Assembly (NCBI GenBank): GCA_009363875.1 | Contig: CM018685.1 | Location: 65,328,593 to 65,392,592 of the forward strand | Origin: Mikania micrantha | Lineage: Eukaryota; Streptophyta; Magnoliopsida; Asterales; Asteraceae | DNA length: 64,000 nucleotides | Reading direction: 5' to 3' | Shown: piece after piece, positions 20,265 through 31,992 of the stretch | Layout: each line of letters starts with the position of its first letter | Numbering within the stretch: position 1 is the first letter of the stretch | The notes under the pieces: generated by a model | Seen by the model: the letters and a program-made list of their open reading frames with translations, nothing else | What the model was told of the DNA's origin: nothing | Databases searched by the model: none | Position numbers and translations under genes: made by a program

Positions 20265-23200
20265 TTATAATTCAAATAAACTAGGGTACAATGAACGAAT
20301 AGATTCTTCGGTTTCCCAAGTTGCCTCACGTCCTGAGTGATTTTTCCATAAAACCTTAACGAACGGAATCACTTTCTTTCTCATAATCCTTTCTTTTCGA
20401 TCCAATATTGCTTCCGGCTCTTCTTCATAAGATAGATCCTCCTGAATCGTGTGCAATGGATAATTGATAACGTGAAGCGGGTGGTAGTTGTATCCCCTCA
20501 ACAAAGATACGTGAAAGACGTTATGAACGTGAGAAAGTTGAGGTGGTAGTGCTAATCGATACGAAACTTCGCCAATTCTTTCAAGAATCTCTAACGGACC
20601 GATGAAACGAGGACTAAGCTTTCCTTTAATTCCAAATCTACGAACTCCACGACATGGGAAACCTTCAAGAATACATGATCACCAACTTTGAATTCTAAGG
20701 CTCGTCGATGTTTATCCGCATAACTCTTTTGCCTGCTTTGTGCTTCTTTTAACTTTTCTCGAGCAATAGCAACTTTATCATTTGTTATTTTTATCAATTC
20801 TGGCCCTTCTATTATTTTCTCGCCAACTTCATTCCAACAAATTGGTGCTCGACACTTCTGACCATACAAGAGTTCGAATGGAGCCATGTCAATGCTTGCT
20901 TGCCAACTATTATTATAAGCAAACTCGACAAGGCATAAATAATCATCCCAGTTTCCTATCCACTCAAGTGCACAAGCTCTAAGCATATCTTCAAGTGTCT
21001 GAATTGTGCGTTCTGATTGCCCATCTGTTTGCGGGTGAAAAGCCGTGCAAAACTTTAATCTTGTACCCAAAGCATATTGAAATCCCTTCCAAAATCGTGA
21101 CGTAAACCTTGGATCCCTATCGGACACAATCGAGGCTGGAGTACCATGTAAACGAACAATCTCTTTTATAAACACATCCGCTAACTTGCTGACCGAAAAT
21201 CTTTGCTGAATTGCCAAAAAGTGAGCCGATTTGGACAATCTGTCAACCACGACCCATATAGCATCATTCTTCTTCAAATTTTTAGGCAAGCCCGTAACAA
21301 AGTCCATTGAGATTTCATCTCATTTCCATAATGGAATATCCAATGGCTGCAAAAGACCACTAGCTCGTTGGTGCTCAATCTTTATTTATTGACATGTAAG
21401 ACATTCACTCACGTACTTTGCAACAGCTTCTTTCATGCCATTCCACCAAAAGTTTTGACGTAGATCTCGATACATCTTTGTAGATCCTGGGTGGATAGAA
21501 AATGGCGAGCTATGTGCTTCAGCCAATAATGCCTCACGAAGAGCGGAGTCGTCGGGTACACACAATCTTTTGCCACACCAAATTACTCCTTGTTCATCTA
21601 CATGAAACTCAGATTGTTTTCCCACCTCCATGTTTTCCAATATCGCCCATAATTCGCCGTCATCTTTTTGTGCTTCTTTAATACGTGAGATGAGGTCAGG
21701 CTCATTTTGCAATTTTGCAAAATAACTATCTGATTGACCCATATGGATGCCAATACCCATTTTATCAAGATCCGTGATGATACAAGGTTGAATCTGAAGG
21801 CAAGATATTGCACCAAAGTTTTTCCTGCTCAAAGCATCGGCCACAACATTCGCCTTCCCCGGGTGGTATTGAATATTGGCATCATAGTCTTTAAGAAGTT
21901 CTAACCACCTTCTTTGCCTCATATTTAGCTCCTTTTGTGTAAAAATGTACTTAAGGCTTTTGTGATCGGTGAAGATGTCACAAGTCTCACCGTACAAATA
22001 GTGTCGCCAAATCTTTAATGCAAACACCGCGGCTGCTAACTCTAAGTCATGTGTCGGGTAGTTAACTTCATAAGGCTTCAATTGTCGCGAGGCATAGGCG
22101 ATAACCTTCCCGTGTTGCATTAGCACGCAACCAAGACCTTTCTTTGAGGCATCACTATAAATCTGGTAACCGCCTGAACCACAAGGGAGAGTGAGTATCG
22201 GAGCAGAAACGAGCCTTTTCTTTAATTCTTCGAAACTTTTCTCTCGTTCTTCATTCCATGAATACTTAACCCCTTTCCTCAAAAGTTGAGTGAGTGGTAA
22301 GGCAATGACAGAAAATCCTTCTACAAATCTTCGGTAGTAGCCAGCTAGGCCCAAGAAGCTTCGAACTTTAGTGGCAGATGTGGGTCTAGGCCATTTTGTA
22401 ATTGCCTCTATCTTTGCAGGATCCATCATAATTCCTTCGGCAGAAACAACGTGACCAAGAAATGCAACTTGATTGAGCCAGAAGTCACATTTTGAAAATT
22501 TTGCATACAACTTCTTTTGTCGCAATGTCTCGAGTACTTTTCGTAGATGTTATTCATGGTCTTCCTTGCTTTTAGAATATACCAAGATATCATCAATGAA
22601 AACGATCACAAACTTATCTAAAAACTCGTGGAATACACGATTCATTAAATCCATGAAGACTGCAGGGGCATTGGTTAGCCCAAAAGGCATAACTAAGAAC
22701 TTGTAATGACCATAACGAGTACGAAATGCAGATTTAGAAACATCTTCTTCCCTAATCTTCAACTGATGATACCCAGACCTTAGATCAATTTTTGAAAAGA
22801 ACTTGGCACCCTGAAGTTGATCAAAAAGGTCATCAATGCGAGGAAGAGGGTATCGATTTCGAATTGTAATCTTATTCAACTCTCGGTAGTCAATGCACAA
22901 CCGCATGCTACCATCCTTCTTCTTTACAAATAGGACTGGGGCACCCCAAGGAGAGACACTTGGTCTTATGAATCCAAGTTCCAACAACTCTTGCAACTGC
23001 TCATTTAACTCTTTCAACTCCAACGGTTCCATACGATATGGAGCCTTAGAAATGGGTTGGGCACCAGGAATCAAGTCAATAGAGAATTCTATCTCACGGT
23101 CAGGTGGTAAGCCCGGTAATTCATCCGGAAACACATCTGGATACTCACGAACAACAAGATGACTATCGATACTAGCTTCACCAACTAAAGTATCTATGAT

Positions 23201-24892
23201 AGATGCTAAGAAACCAACACAACCATGAGATATCAACTTTTGAGCTTTAAGGGCAGAAATAATCTTAAGAGATTTATGAGGCTGGATTCCCAGATAGACA
23301 AGATCAGGATGGTGAAAATCACCGAAAACAACTCGCCGAGAATGACAATCGATGGTCACATGGTGTCGTGTTAACCAATCCATCCCAAGGATGATATCAA
23401 AGTCACCCATTTGCATAGGCAAAAGATCCGCTTTACGCACAATGGTGTCAATGGTGATAGGACAATCTTTATATATGTGTGTGATGACAATCGATTCGCC
23501 GGTAGGAGTGGAAATACATAAAGTATGATCTAAAAGTGATGGTGCAATCATAAGATATTTTGTGAACATATGAGAGACTATGAAATGTGTTGAACCTGTA
23601 TCAAATAACACACAAATATCACGTTCACCGATACGAAGGGTTCCAGATACAGTACTTGGGGCACTGGCAGCATCAGTAGCAGTAAGTGAGAAGACTCTTC
23701 CTCTAGTGTTAAGTGATGTAGAGGTCCCAACATTGTTTTTCTTGTTTGGTTGAGGACAATCCCTGATCATGTGTCCGGTTTGACAACACCGAAAATAATT
23801 TCCCCCAGCTCGATGACATATGCCTCGATGGTGTTTCCCACAGGTGTTGCATGGTGGAATCAAGGCCTTGTTCTGGTTCCCATACTGATTTAAAGGCAGA
23901 GCTTTAACTGGTGATACATACGGCTGAATCTGATTTGTGGCCGGTTTCGGATTCTGGGGTCTCGATTGCCATGGTCGTGACTGATTCCCATTATGTCTGA
24001 TCACTTGTACTCTACGGTCTTGCTGCTTTGAAACATTGGATGATTGACCTGAAGTCTGAATATGTTGCCCATCTCTGTCTCTTTTCTTGTTGTCCCCAGC
24101 GCGAGACAAAAATTCTTTTCTTTCAAACTCATAAGTCTTCATAGCATCAGCAACCTCTGTTAAATCTTTGAACTTCATGAACATTATTGACTTTCGAATT
24201 CGATCACACACTGCCCATTTGCACTTTTCTGCTTGAACTGCCGCAGACCCTGCTGCATCCCCCACAATACTTGCCAACCTTGCAAAACGTGTTTTGAACT
24301 CTGAAGCCGGTTCATCATTCTCTTGTCAGATAATATCATACTCCCTTTTGTAGGCTTCTTGATCAGCTGTAGAGAAATACTTATCATAGAAGATGGTACG
24401 AAAGTCCGCCCATGAAAGAGTAGCTACATAAGTTTCTCCACCTTTGGCTTGCTTGAATCTTTCCCACCAAGTCTGTGCATCATCTTCCAACTTATAAGTG
24501 GCCAATCTAACTTTAAACTGATCCGCGACACCTAACACTTCAAAAATCTTCTCAACATGGGCCATCCAATTTCTAGCTTCGATCGGATTTGCTGCATGAC
24601 TGAAGGATCTTGGCTTTTGCTTTTGGAACCTCTGAATCCACACGTGTATTCCTTCAGTCATGTTGTTTGCATTAGTTTCAATCCTTCGGTTGGTGTTCCC
24701 CCGTCCTTCAGCACGGTTTTGATTCTGGACAGCCTCCACGGTTTAGGCGACAAAGTTAGGTAACAATCCTTAAAAAGCTTGATGGATGGCAGAAACCATG
24801 TTAGGGTCAACTAGAGTTTCGTTTGAATCGGTATTGGCATGCGAGTGGTTCGTATGACGGGTGTTCCTACGTGGCTGACGACGAGGTGGCAT
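20265..24892 (-). pseudogene. broken Gag-Pol of the minus-strand gypsy element
   Basis: The frame starts at the ATG at 24890-24892 (MPPRRQPRRN). Order: a Gag domain; one CCHC-like knuckle with altered spacing (CGKHH region, about 23850) and a second near 23780 (FRCCQTGHMIRDC); protease with LFDTGS; reverse transcriptase with FIDD; RNase H; integrase with HPQTDGQSERT; and a chromodomain-like end (EATWETEE). Stops interrupt it at 24770-24772, 24743-24745, 24326-24328, 22550-22552, 21386-21388 and 21320-21322. A one-base deletion near 20660 shifts the frame before the integrase C-terminus. The stops are all in one common frame, so the rest of the protein is readable by eye. No functional product is expected. 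Confidence 0.92.
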
Positions 24893-25024
24893 CTAAAACA
24901 ATAGACACGAAGATTAGAACATAGGAATACTAAGAATAATTGTTGTAGTCCTAACCCAAATGTCTACCCAATCCTCACATGTTCTAATTATTAAAGTTCA
25001 AGTTTTCTACAGGAAAGAGCCTTT

Positions 25025-25036
25025 GCTCTGATACCA
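25025..25036 (-). other. primer binding site of the minus-strand gypsy element
   Basis: On the minus strand TGGTATCAGAGC lies four bases inside the 5' LTR; it is the exact tRNA-iMet-type site. Confidence 0.88.
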
Positions 25037-25040
25037 TAAC

Positions 25041-27612
25041 TGTAACACCCCACCCCGAAATAGGGGTGACGTGTCATTATTACATCAATCAAAGCAGAAG
25101 ACATGGTTTCCATTAAGCAAAGGTTAGGATTACAGATCCCCAAAATACTGTTTAAGAGCCCTAGGTTAAATTGTTAATTACATATTGATCAATTGACCGT
25201 ATTAGATGAACTAGCCTAAGCTACAAAAATCCACTAACATACTTTCACGGTCCAAAATCCTAGAGCTCAATTTTTCTCTCCTCACGTCCCGCCCTGAGTA
25301 ACCTGTGAACCTGTTATGAATAAACATTAACGGAATGAGCCGAATGCCCAGTACAGACAAAGGCTTAAGTAACAGAATCAATAACTGAATGCGATGATAA
25401 CAAAAGACAAAATGATATGATATAAAGTAAAACAAGACAATAAAATAAATCATATCACACGGATGTACCCTGAGCCGAATCTTAAATAACTACTGACATG
25501 CACATAGAGCTGCAGACCCTATCTACCGAACGTGCCATGGAGTGTGGGCATACACAGATCCGTCCACTAGAAATCAAATATATCCTAGGACCAGTCCATA
25601 CGCCTTCTTATGGCCTCATGTACCTCACAAGTACGAAGAAGACGCCGTGATCTCAGCTCACCGCCACGGTTGGTGCCACGTCATTGATGCCGCAATGACA
25701 TGCTTGCGGTCACCTCCGCAAGTAGGGACATGCTCGGGTAACAGATTACAAGAACGGAAGTGGTAACACAACAATGTATATCAAATACGCTTCTCACTAA
25801 GCGTTAAACCAATTCATAATATAATATCAGAACATGTGATAATGATTTCAATCCAACAATTATATCACATGCAAGCAAAATATATTCAATAATAAATAAT
25901 GCTTGAAAATCAATAACGGACAATGCAAATGAAATAGATCGATATATCAAAGACGTTCAGGAATTCCAAAGGTATGTGAGAATCAAATGGGTTACAATAA
26001 ATAAATCATATACTGAAACGAAAAAGGAGGTGGTAAGAATCCGTACCTTTCTGTGATCTAAAGTATATATATATATTTTTTGTTAGATATCCGTTTATAG
26101 ATATTTGCAACCACCTACATTTAATTATATTTCTCATATGATATTATATATATATATATTTATTTTAACAAAAGTGGAATTATTCTTGTTTTTATCACTC
26201 TCTAATTTAGATTTACTTTTACCTTTATTTAACATTATAAAGTAATTGGGTTTGTTTATGTTGAGCAATTTTCTTATTTTCTTATTATTGTTAATTTGAC
26301 TTTTCGTAAGGCTTGATTTGTATTTTCATCATTTTCAATTAAATCAGTTTTTATTATTGTTATTTAAAATAAAACGGTGTATATAAAAAAAATCAAATAA
26401 ATATGATACTGTCAAATATAAGTTAAATGAGTGTATAAATAATAAGCTTATTAGTACAACTCAATTTGTTTGTTTATATTATATAAAATATATAATTTAT
26501 GTAACATTTTTCTTTCAAAATTTTTAATACATAAAAATTACATATATACACACAGAAAAGCAAACACACAAGATATATGCAGTGGACCATTCATCAATCA
26601 TTGTTTCTTATTTGCTTTCAAATTTATTAACATATTTATAAGGAAGTCATCTTCTTCAAAACACCCACACTGGAAACCATGTCTGACTTTCCGTTCTCTT
26701 TGCCGTTTTTAACCTATATATATATATATATATATATGTTGGTGTTATAAGAATAAAAATAAAATGAAAGCTTTTGTTTCGGTTACCTTTGTCGAAGTTT
26801 GACATATTCGAATCAGTCTGATGTTGGAGCTCTTCAACACTCCTGGCAATCGGTGAATGATGAAACGTGGTGGAGATTATGAGTAGAGGTGTCGGCTTTG
26901 TGTGTAGTGCGACAAGCAGGATTCGTCGGAGTTTCTCGAACGGTCGCCTGAAAACCGAGAACGCAAGGTTACGGGTTCTGTTGTGCCTCTAGCTAGTCGT
27001 CGGTAAAGCTTGTTAAGCGGTGAAGCTAGGTGAGTGGTGGTATTGGTTCTACGTTTCCTTATCGTTTCCATCTGTCGGAGTTGCAGGTCATCGCCGGAAA
27101 AATGGAAACGAAACTGAGATGTGAGTGTGGAGCTCGCGAGCTTTAACGATGGGGGTCTCTATTTATGGACTGAAGCTACGACCAGGTGGTCGGAGTTGGA
27201 AATTTTTTGTAGGGTGGAAAGGCCGACCAGGTGCCGACCTGCAACTTTGTCCGGCGGTGTTTATCGGCTAAAGACTTTCTGTGTAATTTGGTAGAGGAGC
27301 ATGTCTGATGTGCATTAATTGCAAGTATTATTATTATTTTTTTCTTGGTGACTAGTGACAATATCATCCACGTGATATTTTAATACTGATGCTGACTTTA
27401 ATTGTTATATTTAACTTTTCTTTTCTATTTATTTATACGTTTTTATTTTTATTTTTATTTATTTATTTATTTATTTTTTCAACCCAACGTAGATTTCTTT
27501 TATTTTTTCTTTAAGAATTCTTTAAATTTTTATTATTTTTTTCAAAGGTTATTAATATTTCTATTATTTTTAAACACATTATTGATTATTTTTAAATTTA
27601 TAGGATATTTCA
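25041..27612 (-). repeat. 5' LTR of the minus-strand gypsy element
   Basis: 2572 bp, bounded on the plus strand by TGTAACACCCC and GATATTTCA, and followed by the TGAAT duplication. Its extra length relative to the partner comes mainly from TA and ATTT repeats. Confidence 0.9.
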
Positions 27613-27617
27613 TGAAT

Positions 27618-27812
27618 GCTGGTATTAAGCATATTGAAACAAACCTTGCACTAGATTATGATGATTCTGTCTTAGGGTTTTCCCCTACACACGCGTCTAT
27701 TTTATCGATCCAAACAAATGGTCAGGAGATTTTTTAATTGGTTAGTTAAGGCCCTGCCAGATAGCATCAATGCTTCGTTAGCAACGGCTGGTTTTAGTTA
27801 CTGGTCCATCAG
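27618..27812 (+). pseudogene. beta-ketoacyl-ACP synthase III gene fragment (right part)
   Basis: Continues the exon cut at 17591. After removal of the gypsy element and one TGAAT, the reading runs HLNAGIKHIETNLAL...DDSVLGFSP...IQTNGQEIF, matching the C-terminal third of plant KAS III. A stop follows, and in another frame LPDSINASLATAGF continues the homology, so there is a frameshift near 27735-27755. A possible splice donor (CAG/GTTGAT) ends the similarity at about 27812. Confidence 0.75.
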
Positions 27813-27951
27813 GTTGATTAGTTTATAACATTTTTTGTATAGAAAATATAAATTGTGATTTCAAGTTACAAACTAGCTTGTTTTGCCCAAATACGTAGAC
27901 GTGGGTTGAATCTTGAGGATTTGTGATGTTGAAATGGTGATTTTAGTGAAT

Positions 27952-28327
27952 GATTACATATATGTAATCAGATTGTTTTTTCCTCCTGATTACATATGTG
28001 TAAGCGTGTTTATATATGTAAATAGTTGAAATGATTACATATATGTAATCACATTGTTATTTCCTGATTACATGATAACATATATGTAAGCATATTTTAC
28101 ATAGTCACAATCTTGTTCATTATTCTTCTTATTGTTGTTGAAAAAAGAATGCTTACATACATATATTTTTTTGAATGCTTACATATACGTAGTCAAATTT
28201 GTTTGTATGATTATATATGTAAGCATTTACATGTACGTGAATTGATCGAATTAATCTATTTGTATGATTACATATACGTACTCATGTTTATATATGTAAA
28301 TAGTTAGGCTGATTACATATATGTAAT
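27952..28327. repeat. array of palindromes GATTACATATATGTAATC
   Basis: The palindrome ATTACATATATGTAAT occurs exactly or with one or two changes at about 27953, 28033, 28311 and in half-site forms (TACATATATGTAAGCAT, ACATATACGTA, TTTATATATGTAAATAG) throughout. It lies in the right half of TIR element A. No coding frame covers it. Confidence 0.8.
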
Positions 28328-28910
28328 ATGATTTTACTGAAAAATTCAGATTTTTTGTATGAAAAAAATCAAATTGTTAGAATTCAATTTTTTGAGTAAT
28401 TTTTTTTTTAATTTCAATTTTTTATATAATTAAGAGAGAGGAGAGGTGAGAGAGGTGAGAGGAGAGATGAGTGATTTTAGGAAATGTTATTAAATATGTG
28501 AGAGAGAAAAATGTTTTTGACTATTATAACATTATGATCTTATAATTAAATCCTATAATTACTATTTATGATCTCAGCCATAGATTGATGAAATCAATGT
28601 TGAGAAAAGTGGTTTTCTTAGTTTTCTAAAAAATAAGAGTTTTCTTAGGAACCCTCCCCTATATATATATATATATATAGGGTTTGAATCATTTGAAAAC
28701 CCGATCTTAAAGAGAAAACCCTTAAACCCTACAAGAACCGTTAGATCAAACTTATTATAGATTTTAATTAATTAAACAGAAAAAACATGTGGTTCACAAT
28801 TAAAGTTAAATATTTTAATAGGGTTTTTGAAAAGAAAATGTCTCTTTTACCCTTTAAGGGGTATACATGACTTTTTATTTCACTTTCTTTCCTCTCTCTT
28901 CATTAATTAA

Positions 28911-28940
28911 CTAGGTTAAAACCCATGTATTACATGGGTT
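28911..28940 (-). mobile_element. Helitron 3' terminus (minus strand)
   Basis: On the minus strand a hairpin ACCCATGTAATACATGGGT (28921-28939) is followed after about six bases by CTAG (28911-28914) and then T, the classic Helitron right end. Its left end is not certain. A sequence resembling a TC...TATTATAATAAA Helitron start lies on the minus strand near 31105. Confidence 0.65.
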
Positions 28941-29689
28941 TAACATATATAATTTGTTAAAATTCATAATTTTTCTCTCCATTTGGGTTGAATAAATAGA
29001 AGTTTTTAAGTTTCTATATATATTTTTTTATTATTATTTCATTTTCGTTTAAATTTTTTTTATTTTGATTATTTTTTTATTTTAACTTTAGTTTTTATTT
29101 ATTTAAGTAGACAATTTTATTGTTTCAAACATAATTCATTATTCATTTATACTTTATAATAAAAGAAAATAGATTTGCTTATGTGTCAATACCACAACAA
29201 ATCTTTTTAAAATATTGCCACATGTCAATCTTAGGTTTAATTTGAAATGATTATTGACACATGTTACAATATAATTAAAAACAATTTAACTAATAGTTTT
29301 ATTTTTATGCTAAATTAAAATAACTTGATTTATACAATATTATATCTATTGATTTTAGATCTTAAAATAAAATTAACTCTAAGGTATTATGTGACTTTAT
29401 AATAAATACATGTATAGTGTATATTAAAAATTTTTGAAATGTCAACTGCTACATATTAATACTCTCCTTTAAATGAAGTATATTCTACAAAACAATAATA
29501 AATTAATTTAAAATTTTATTTTATTACAAACACATATTTTTTTAACATATATTTAATTTTATTTTGTAACACCCAAAAGTTTATCATAACATTTTTTTAA
29601 CCTTCTTTAAAGATTTTATGTCATGTACGAATGATATAAAAACTTTATTCTCACTTTTGGACAAAAATGATAAAAGGGTGCTCTTAAAT

Positions 29690-30465
29690 CTTATCTTATC
29701 TTACTATTATAATAAACAAACATATTTTTTGCCACTTGTCAAAGTTTTACACAAGGATTGCCACATGTCACTCTTTGATCATTTACCTAATTATCTCTCA
29801 TATACCCTCTCATATTTAATAATAATAATAATAATAGTATTGAAAAAAATATATTCATTACCTTTTTCATATGCAAAGTCAAATCTTTTTATTAGAAAGC
29901 ACAACTAAAAAAGTTTATAAAATATAAAAAAAATTAAAATCAAAGTGTTTTAAAATAATAAATATGTTATGTTATATTATATTTAGAAAACAATTTTTTT
30001 AGAAAAAATCCATTTTCTTAAAAAATGATTTTTTTTTTTTTGAAAAATAAAATAAACTTTAAATCAGAGTTTTAAAAAATTTGATATTTATACAAATAAT
30101 GTTTATTAATTACCTAAAAACCAAAGTAATAAAATTGTTAGGAAAGCTACATTTTTGGTCCTTTATGTTATGATAGTTTTAAATTGGTTCATTTAACCTT
30201 AATAATTACATAAATTATACCTTATATTCTTTATTTACAAAAATTAGATTTTGACATGATATTAACTGAAGTTTTCATGTGAATTAGTTCAATTATATCA
30301 ATTCTTAAAAATCAAGAAGATCATCGTTATAAGTTTTTAATTATTGCTTTATTAGGTAGAGTACTTATTAAGATGTAAATTAATAATTTTATAATTTCTT
30401 GATTCTATTATTAACTATTTACTATTTTACATTAAATCCGTGTAATACACGGGATCATAATCTAG
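29690..30465 (+). mobile_element. probable small Helitron (plus strand)
   Basis: The right end has the hairpin CCGTGTAATACACGG (30438-30452) followed by CTAG (30462-30465) and T. A candidate left end, TCTTACTATTATAATAAAC, lies near 29690. The interval has no helicase or replication-initiator domain, so it would be non-autonomous. The left boundary is a guess. Confidence 0.5.
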
Positions 30466-30750
30466 TGATGATATGAAGGAAAAAAACACTGATGTTAAAC
30501 ATAACTTGATGAAATTGTATGATTTTAATGAAAAATATGTTTTTTTTCACAGACAACTATACATTAATTTATTTAAAGTCAAGAATAAAGATGATTTAGA
30601 TGGTAATGTTACTAAAAATACGTCTAATGTTGTATACAAAGAAGTTTTAGAGGATTATAGTTTGTATTTTGAATTATAAAATGTATTCGTGTATAGATTA
30701 TGTAATTTATCATAAATATATTTTAATTATATAATTTTTTTGTCTCAAAT

Positions 30751-30779
30751 CCCGTGTAATACATGGGTTTATAACCTAG
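30751..30779 (+). mobile_element. second plus-strand Helitron 3' terminus
   Basis: The hairpin CCCGTGTAATACATGGG (30751-30767) is followed by TTTATAACCTAG and T. The 30466-30750 interval between the two plus-strand ends carries a 68-residue frame at 30473-30679 with no recognised domain. Confidence 0.6.
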
Positions 30780-31117
30780 TTATTTAATAAGAGAATAACA
30801 TCAATTGAAGAGAGAGAAACATGTAAATTACAAGTTGACTTCACCAAAAAATAACATTTGTCTAAATAAAACATTTATTTATTATAATAGATATATTGGT
30901 TTTCAAAAATGTGCTTTTTTAATATTAATACATTTTTAATGTATTAAAAATTATTTTTCTTGATTTAAAAAATGTATAAAAAGTATATATATTTAATATT
31001 ATTATTTAATATGAGATGTATTTAATAGGAGAGATAGGCGGGAAATCAAAGTTGCGGTGTTATAAGAACACGCCATGTGTCTCTCAAAACCTTGATTTAT
31101 TATAATAGATACAGATT

Positions 31118-31270
31118 CTCTCTCCTTTTTTCCTCTCTCACGTTTCTCTCTCCTCTCTCATTTCTCCTCTCTCACGTTTCTCTCTCCTCTCTCACGTTTC
31201 TCTCTCCTCTATCACGTTTCTCTCTCTTCTCTCCTCTCTCACGTTTCTCTCTCCTCTCTATCTCTCTTTT
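31118..31270. repeat. CT-rich tract (CTCTCTC-ACGTTT units)
   Basis: Repeated CACGTTTCTCTCTCCTCTCT units. They produce a Ser/Leu/Phe open frame that is low complexity and not a gene. Confidence 0.85.
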
Positions 31271-31326
31271 ATAAATAAATAACCATTGAAATAAAAAAAT
31301 TAGTTTTTAAAGAAAAACAAAAAATA

Positions 31327-31644
31327 TACACATGTGTATCAGACACAAATTTCACTACATAAAAACAAATATTACATATTTTCAATTATAATAAAAATTA
31401 CACATGTGTATTTTACATATGAAACAAAAAATTACATATGTATAAATTTATAAAAAGAACATCAAATAAATCAAAACACCAAAAACTACACATCAAAAAC
31501 TACACATGTGTAGGTGTAGTATTTTATAAAATCTCAAATATATAAAATATACACATGTGTATATTTTTATTTTTACACATGTGTAGTATTTCGAGTATAC
31601 TTTGTACATTAAAACTTTTACATTTTTATTTATACGCGTGTGTA
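31327..31644. repeat. array of palindromes TACACATGTGTA
   Basis: TACACATGTGTA or near variants occur about seven times in 320 bases, ending with TACGCGTGTGTA. The position in element B (next to the CT-rich tract and the right TIR) mirrors that of the ATTACATATATGTAAT array in element A. Confidence 0.8.
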
Positions 31645-31992
31645 ATTTTTTATATTTCCCTGTAAAAATACGTTTTTTTTATTTTGTATAAAAAATATAC
31701 ATTTTTGTTGCTTTGAAATTTTAAAAAACATTTTTTTTAATTGATGGAAAGAGGAGATAGATGAGAGAGCAATTTGATATTAATAAATTATTATATATAT
31801 GGGTGATTTTAAATGAGAGAGAAAGAGATAAATTATTATTTATATGGGTAAGTGGTTAAAAGACTATTGTACCCTTTTCATATTAATTAATTAGAAATAA
31901 AAAAAAAGTTGATCTAATGGTTGAGATAGAGTTTAAGGGTTTTCTCTTTAAGATCGAGTTTTCATTTGATTCAAATCCTATATATATATATA

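Larger units (their letters stand above)
17592..27612 (-). mobile_element. decayed Ty3/gypsy chromovirus-like element
   Basis: LTRs lie at 17592-20145 and 25041-27612 with termini TGTAACACC...GATATTTCA (plus-strand view). The target duplication is TGAAT at 17587-17591 and 27613-27617. Primer site and gag-pol read on the minus strand, so the 25041-27612 copy is the 5' LTR. The LTRs are similar but carry a few dozen differences and microsatellite length changes, so the element is older than the one at 3695. The coding region has six in-frame stops and a frameshift. It inserted into the KAS III exon carried by TIR element A. Confidence 0.93.
16725..28660. mobile_element. TIR transposon A carrying a captured KAS III fragment (split by a gypsy element)
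   Basis: The left terminus GGAAGGTTCATAAGAAAACC (copies at 16725 and 16768) and the right terminus, read on the minus strand from 28660 as AGGGGAGGGTTCCTAAGAAA, are imperfect terminal inverted repeats continuing through 'aagaaaac...ctcaac' for about 60 bases. Both ends abut (TA)n runs. Without the later gypsy insertion the element is about 1.9 kb. It carries intron-containing KAS III sequence in its left part and at the junction, and an array of palindromes (27952-28327) plus a GAGAGG-rich tract near the right end. TIRs, (TA)n flanks and host-gene cargo resemble Pack-MULE-type or Micron-type elements. The superfamily is uncertain because the TSD cannot be told from the TA run. Confidence 0.65.
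28680..31978. mobile_element. TIR transposon B, hosting Helitron ends
   Basis: The left end GGGTTTGAATCATTTGAAAA and the right end, read in reverse as GGATTTGAATCAAATGAAAA, continue as a roughly 75-bp inverted repeat through 'gatcttaaagagaaaaccc' and 'ttagatcaa'. Both ends abut (TA)n; 28661-28679 is shared with the end of element A and 31979-31992 with the start of element C. The interior holds three Helitron-type 3' termini, a CT-rich tract (31118-31270) and a TACACATGTGTA palindrome array (31327-31644). No transposase was recognised, so it is non-autonomous. Confidence 0.7.

Noticed and set aside
17150..27830. A genuine KAS III gene at this locus, disrupted by a gypsy element
   Set aside because: Only a central to C-terminal part is present, with a deletion and a frameshift, and it lies between terminal inverted repeats, so a captured fragment is more likely.
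27952..28327. CRISPR-like array
   Set aside because: Repeats are short AT palindromes with irregular spacing in a plant transposon; no regular spacers or cas genes.
31077..31274. 65-residue Ser/Leu/Phe frame
   Set aside because: Encoded by the CT-rich simple repeat in element B.
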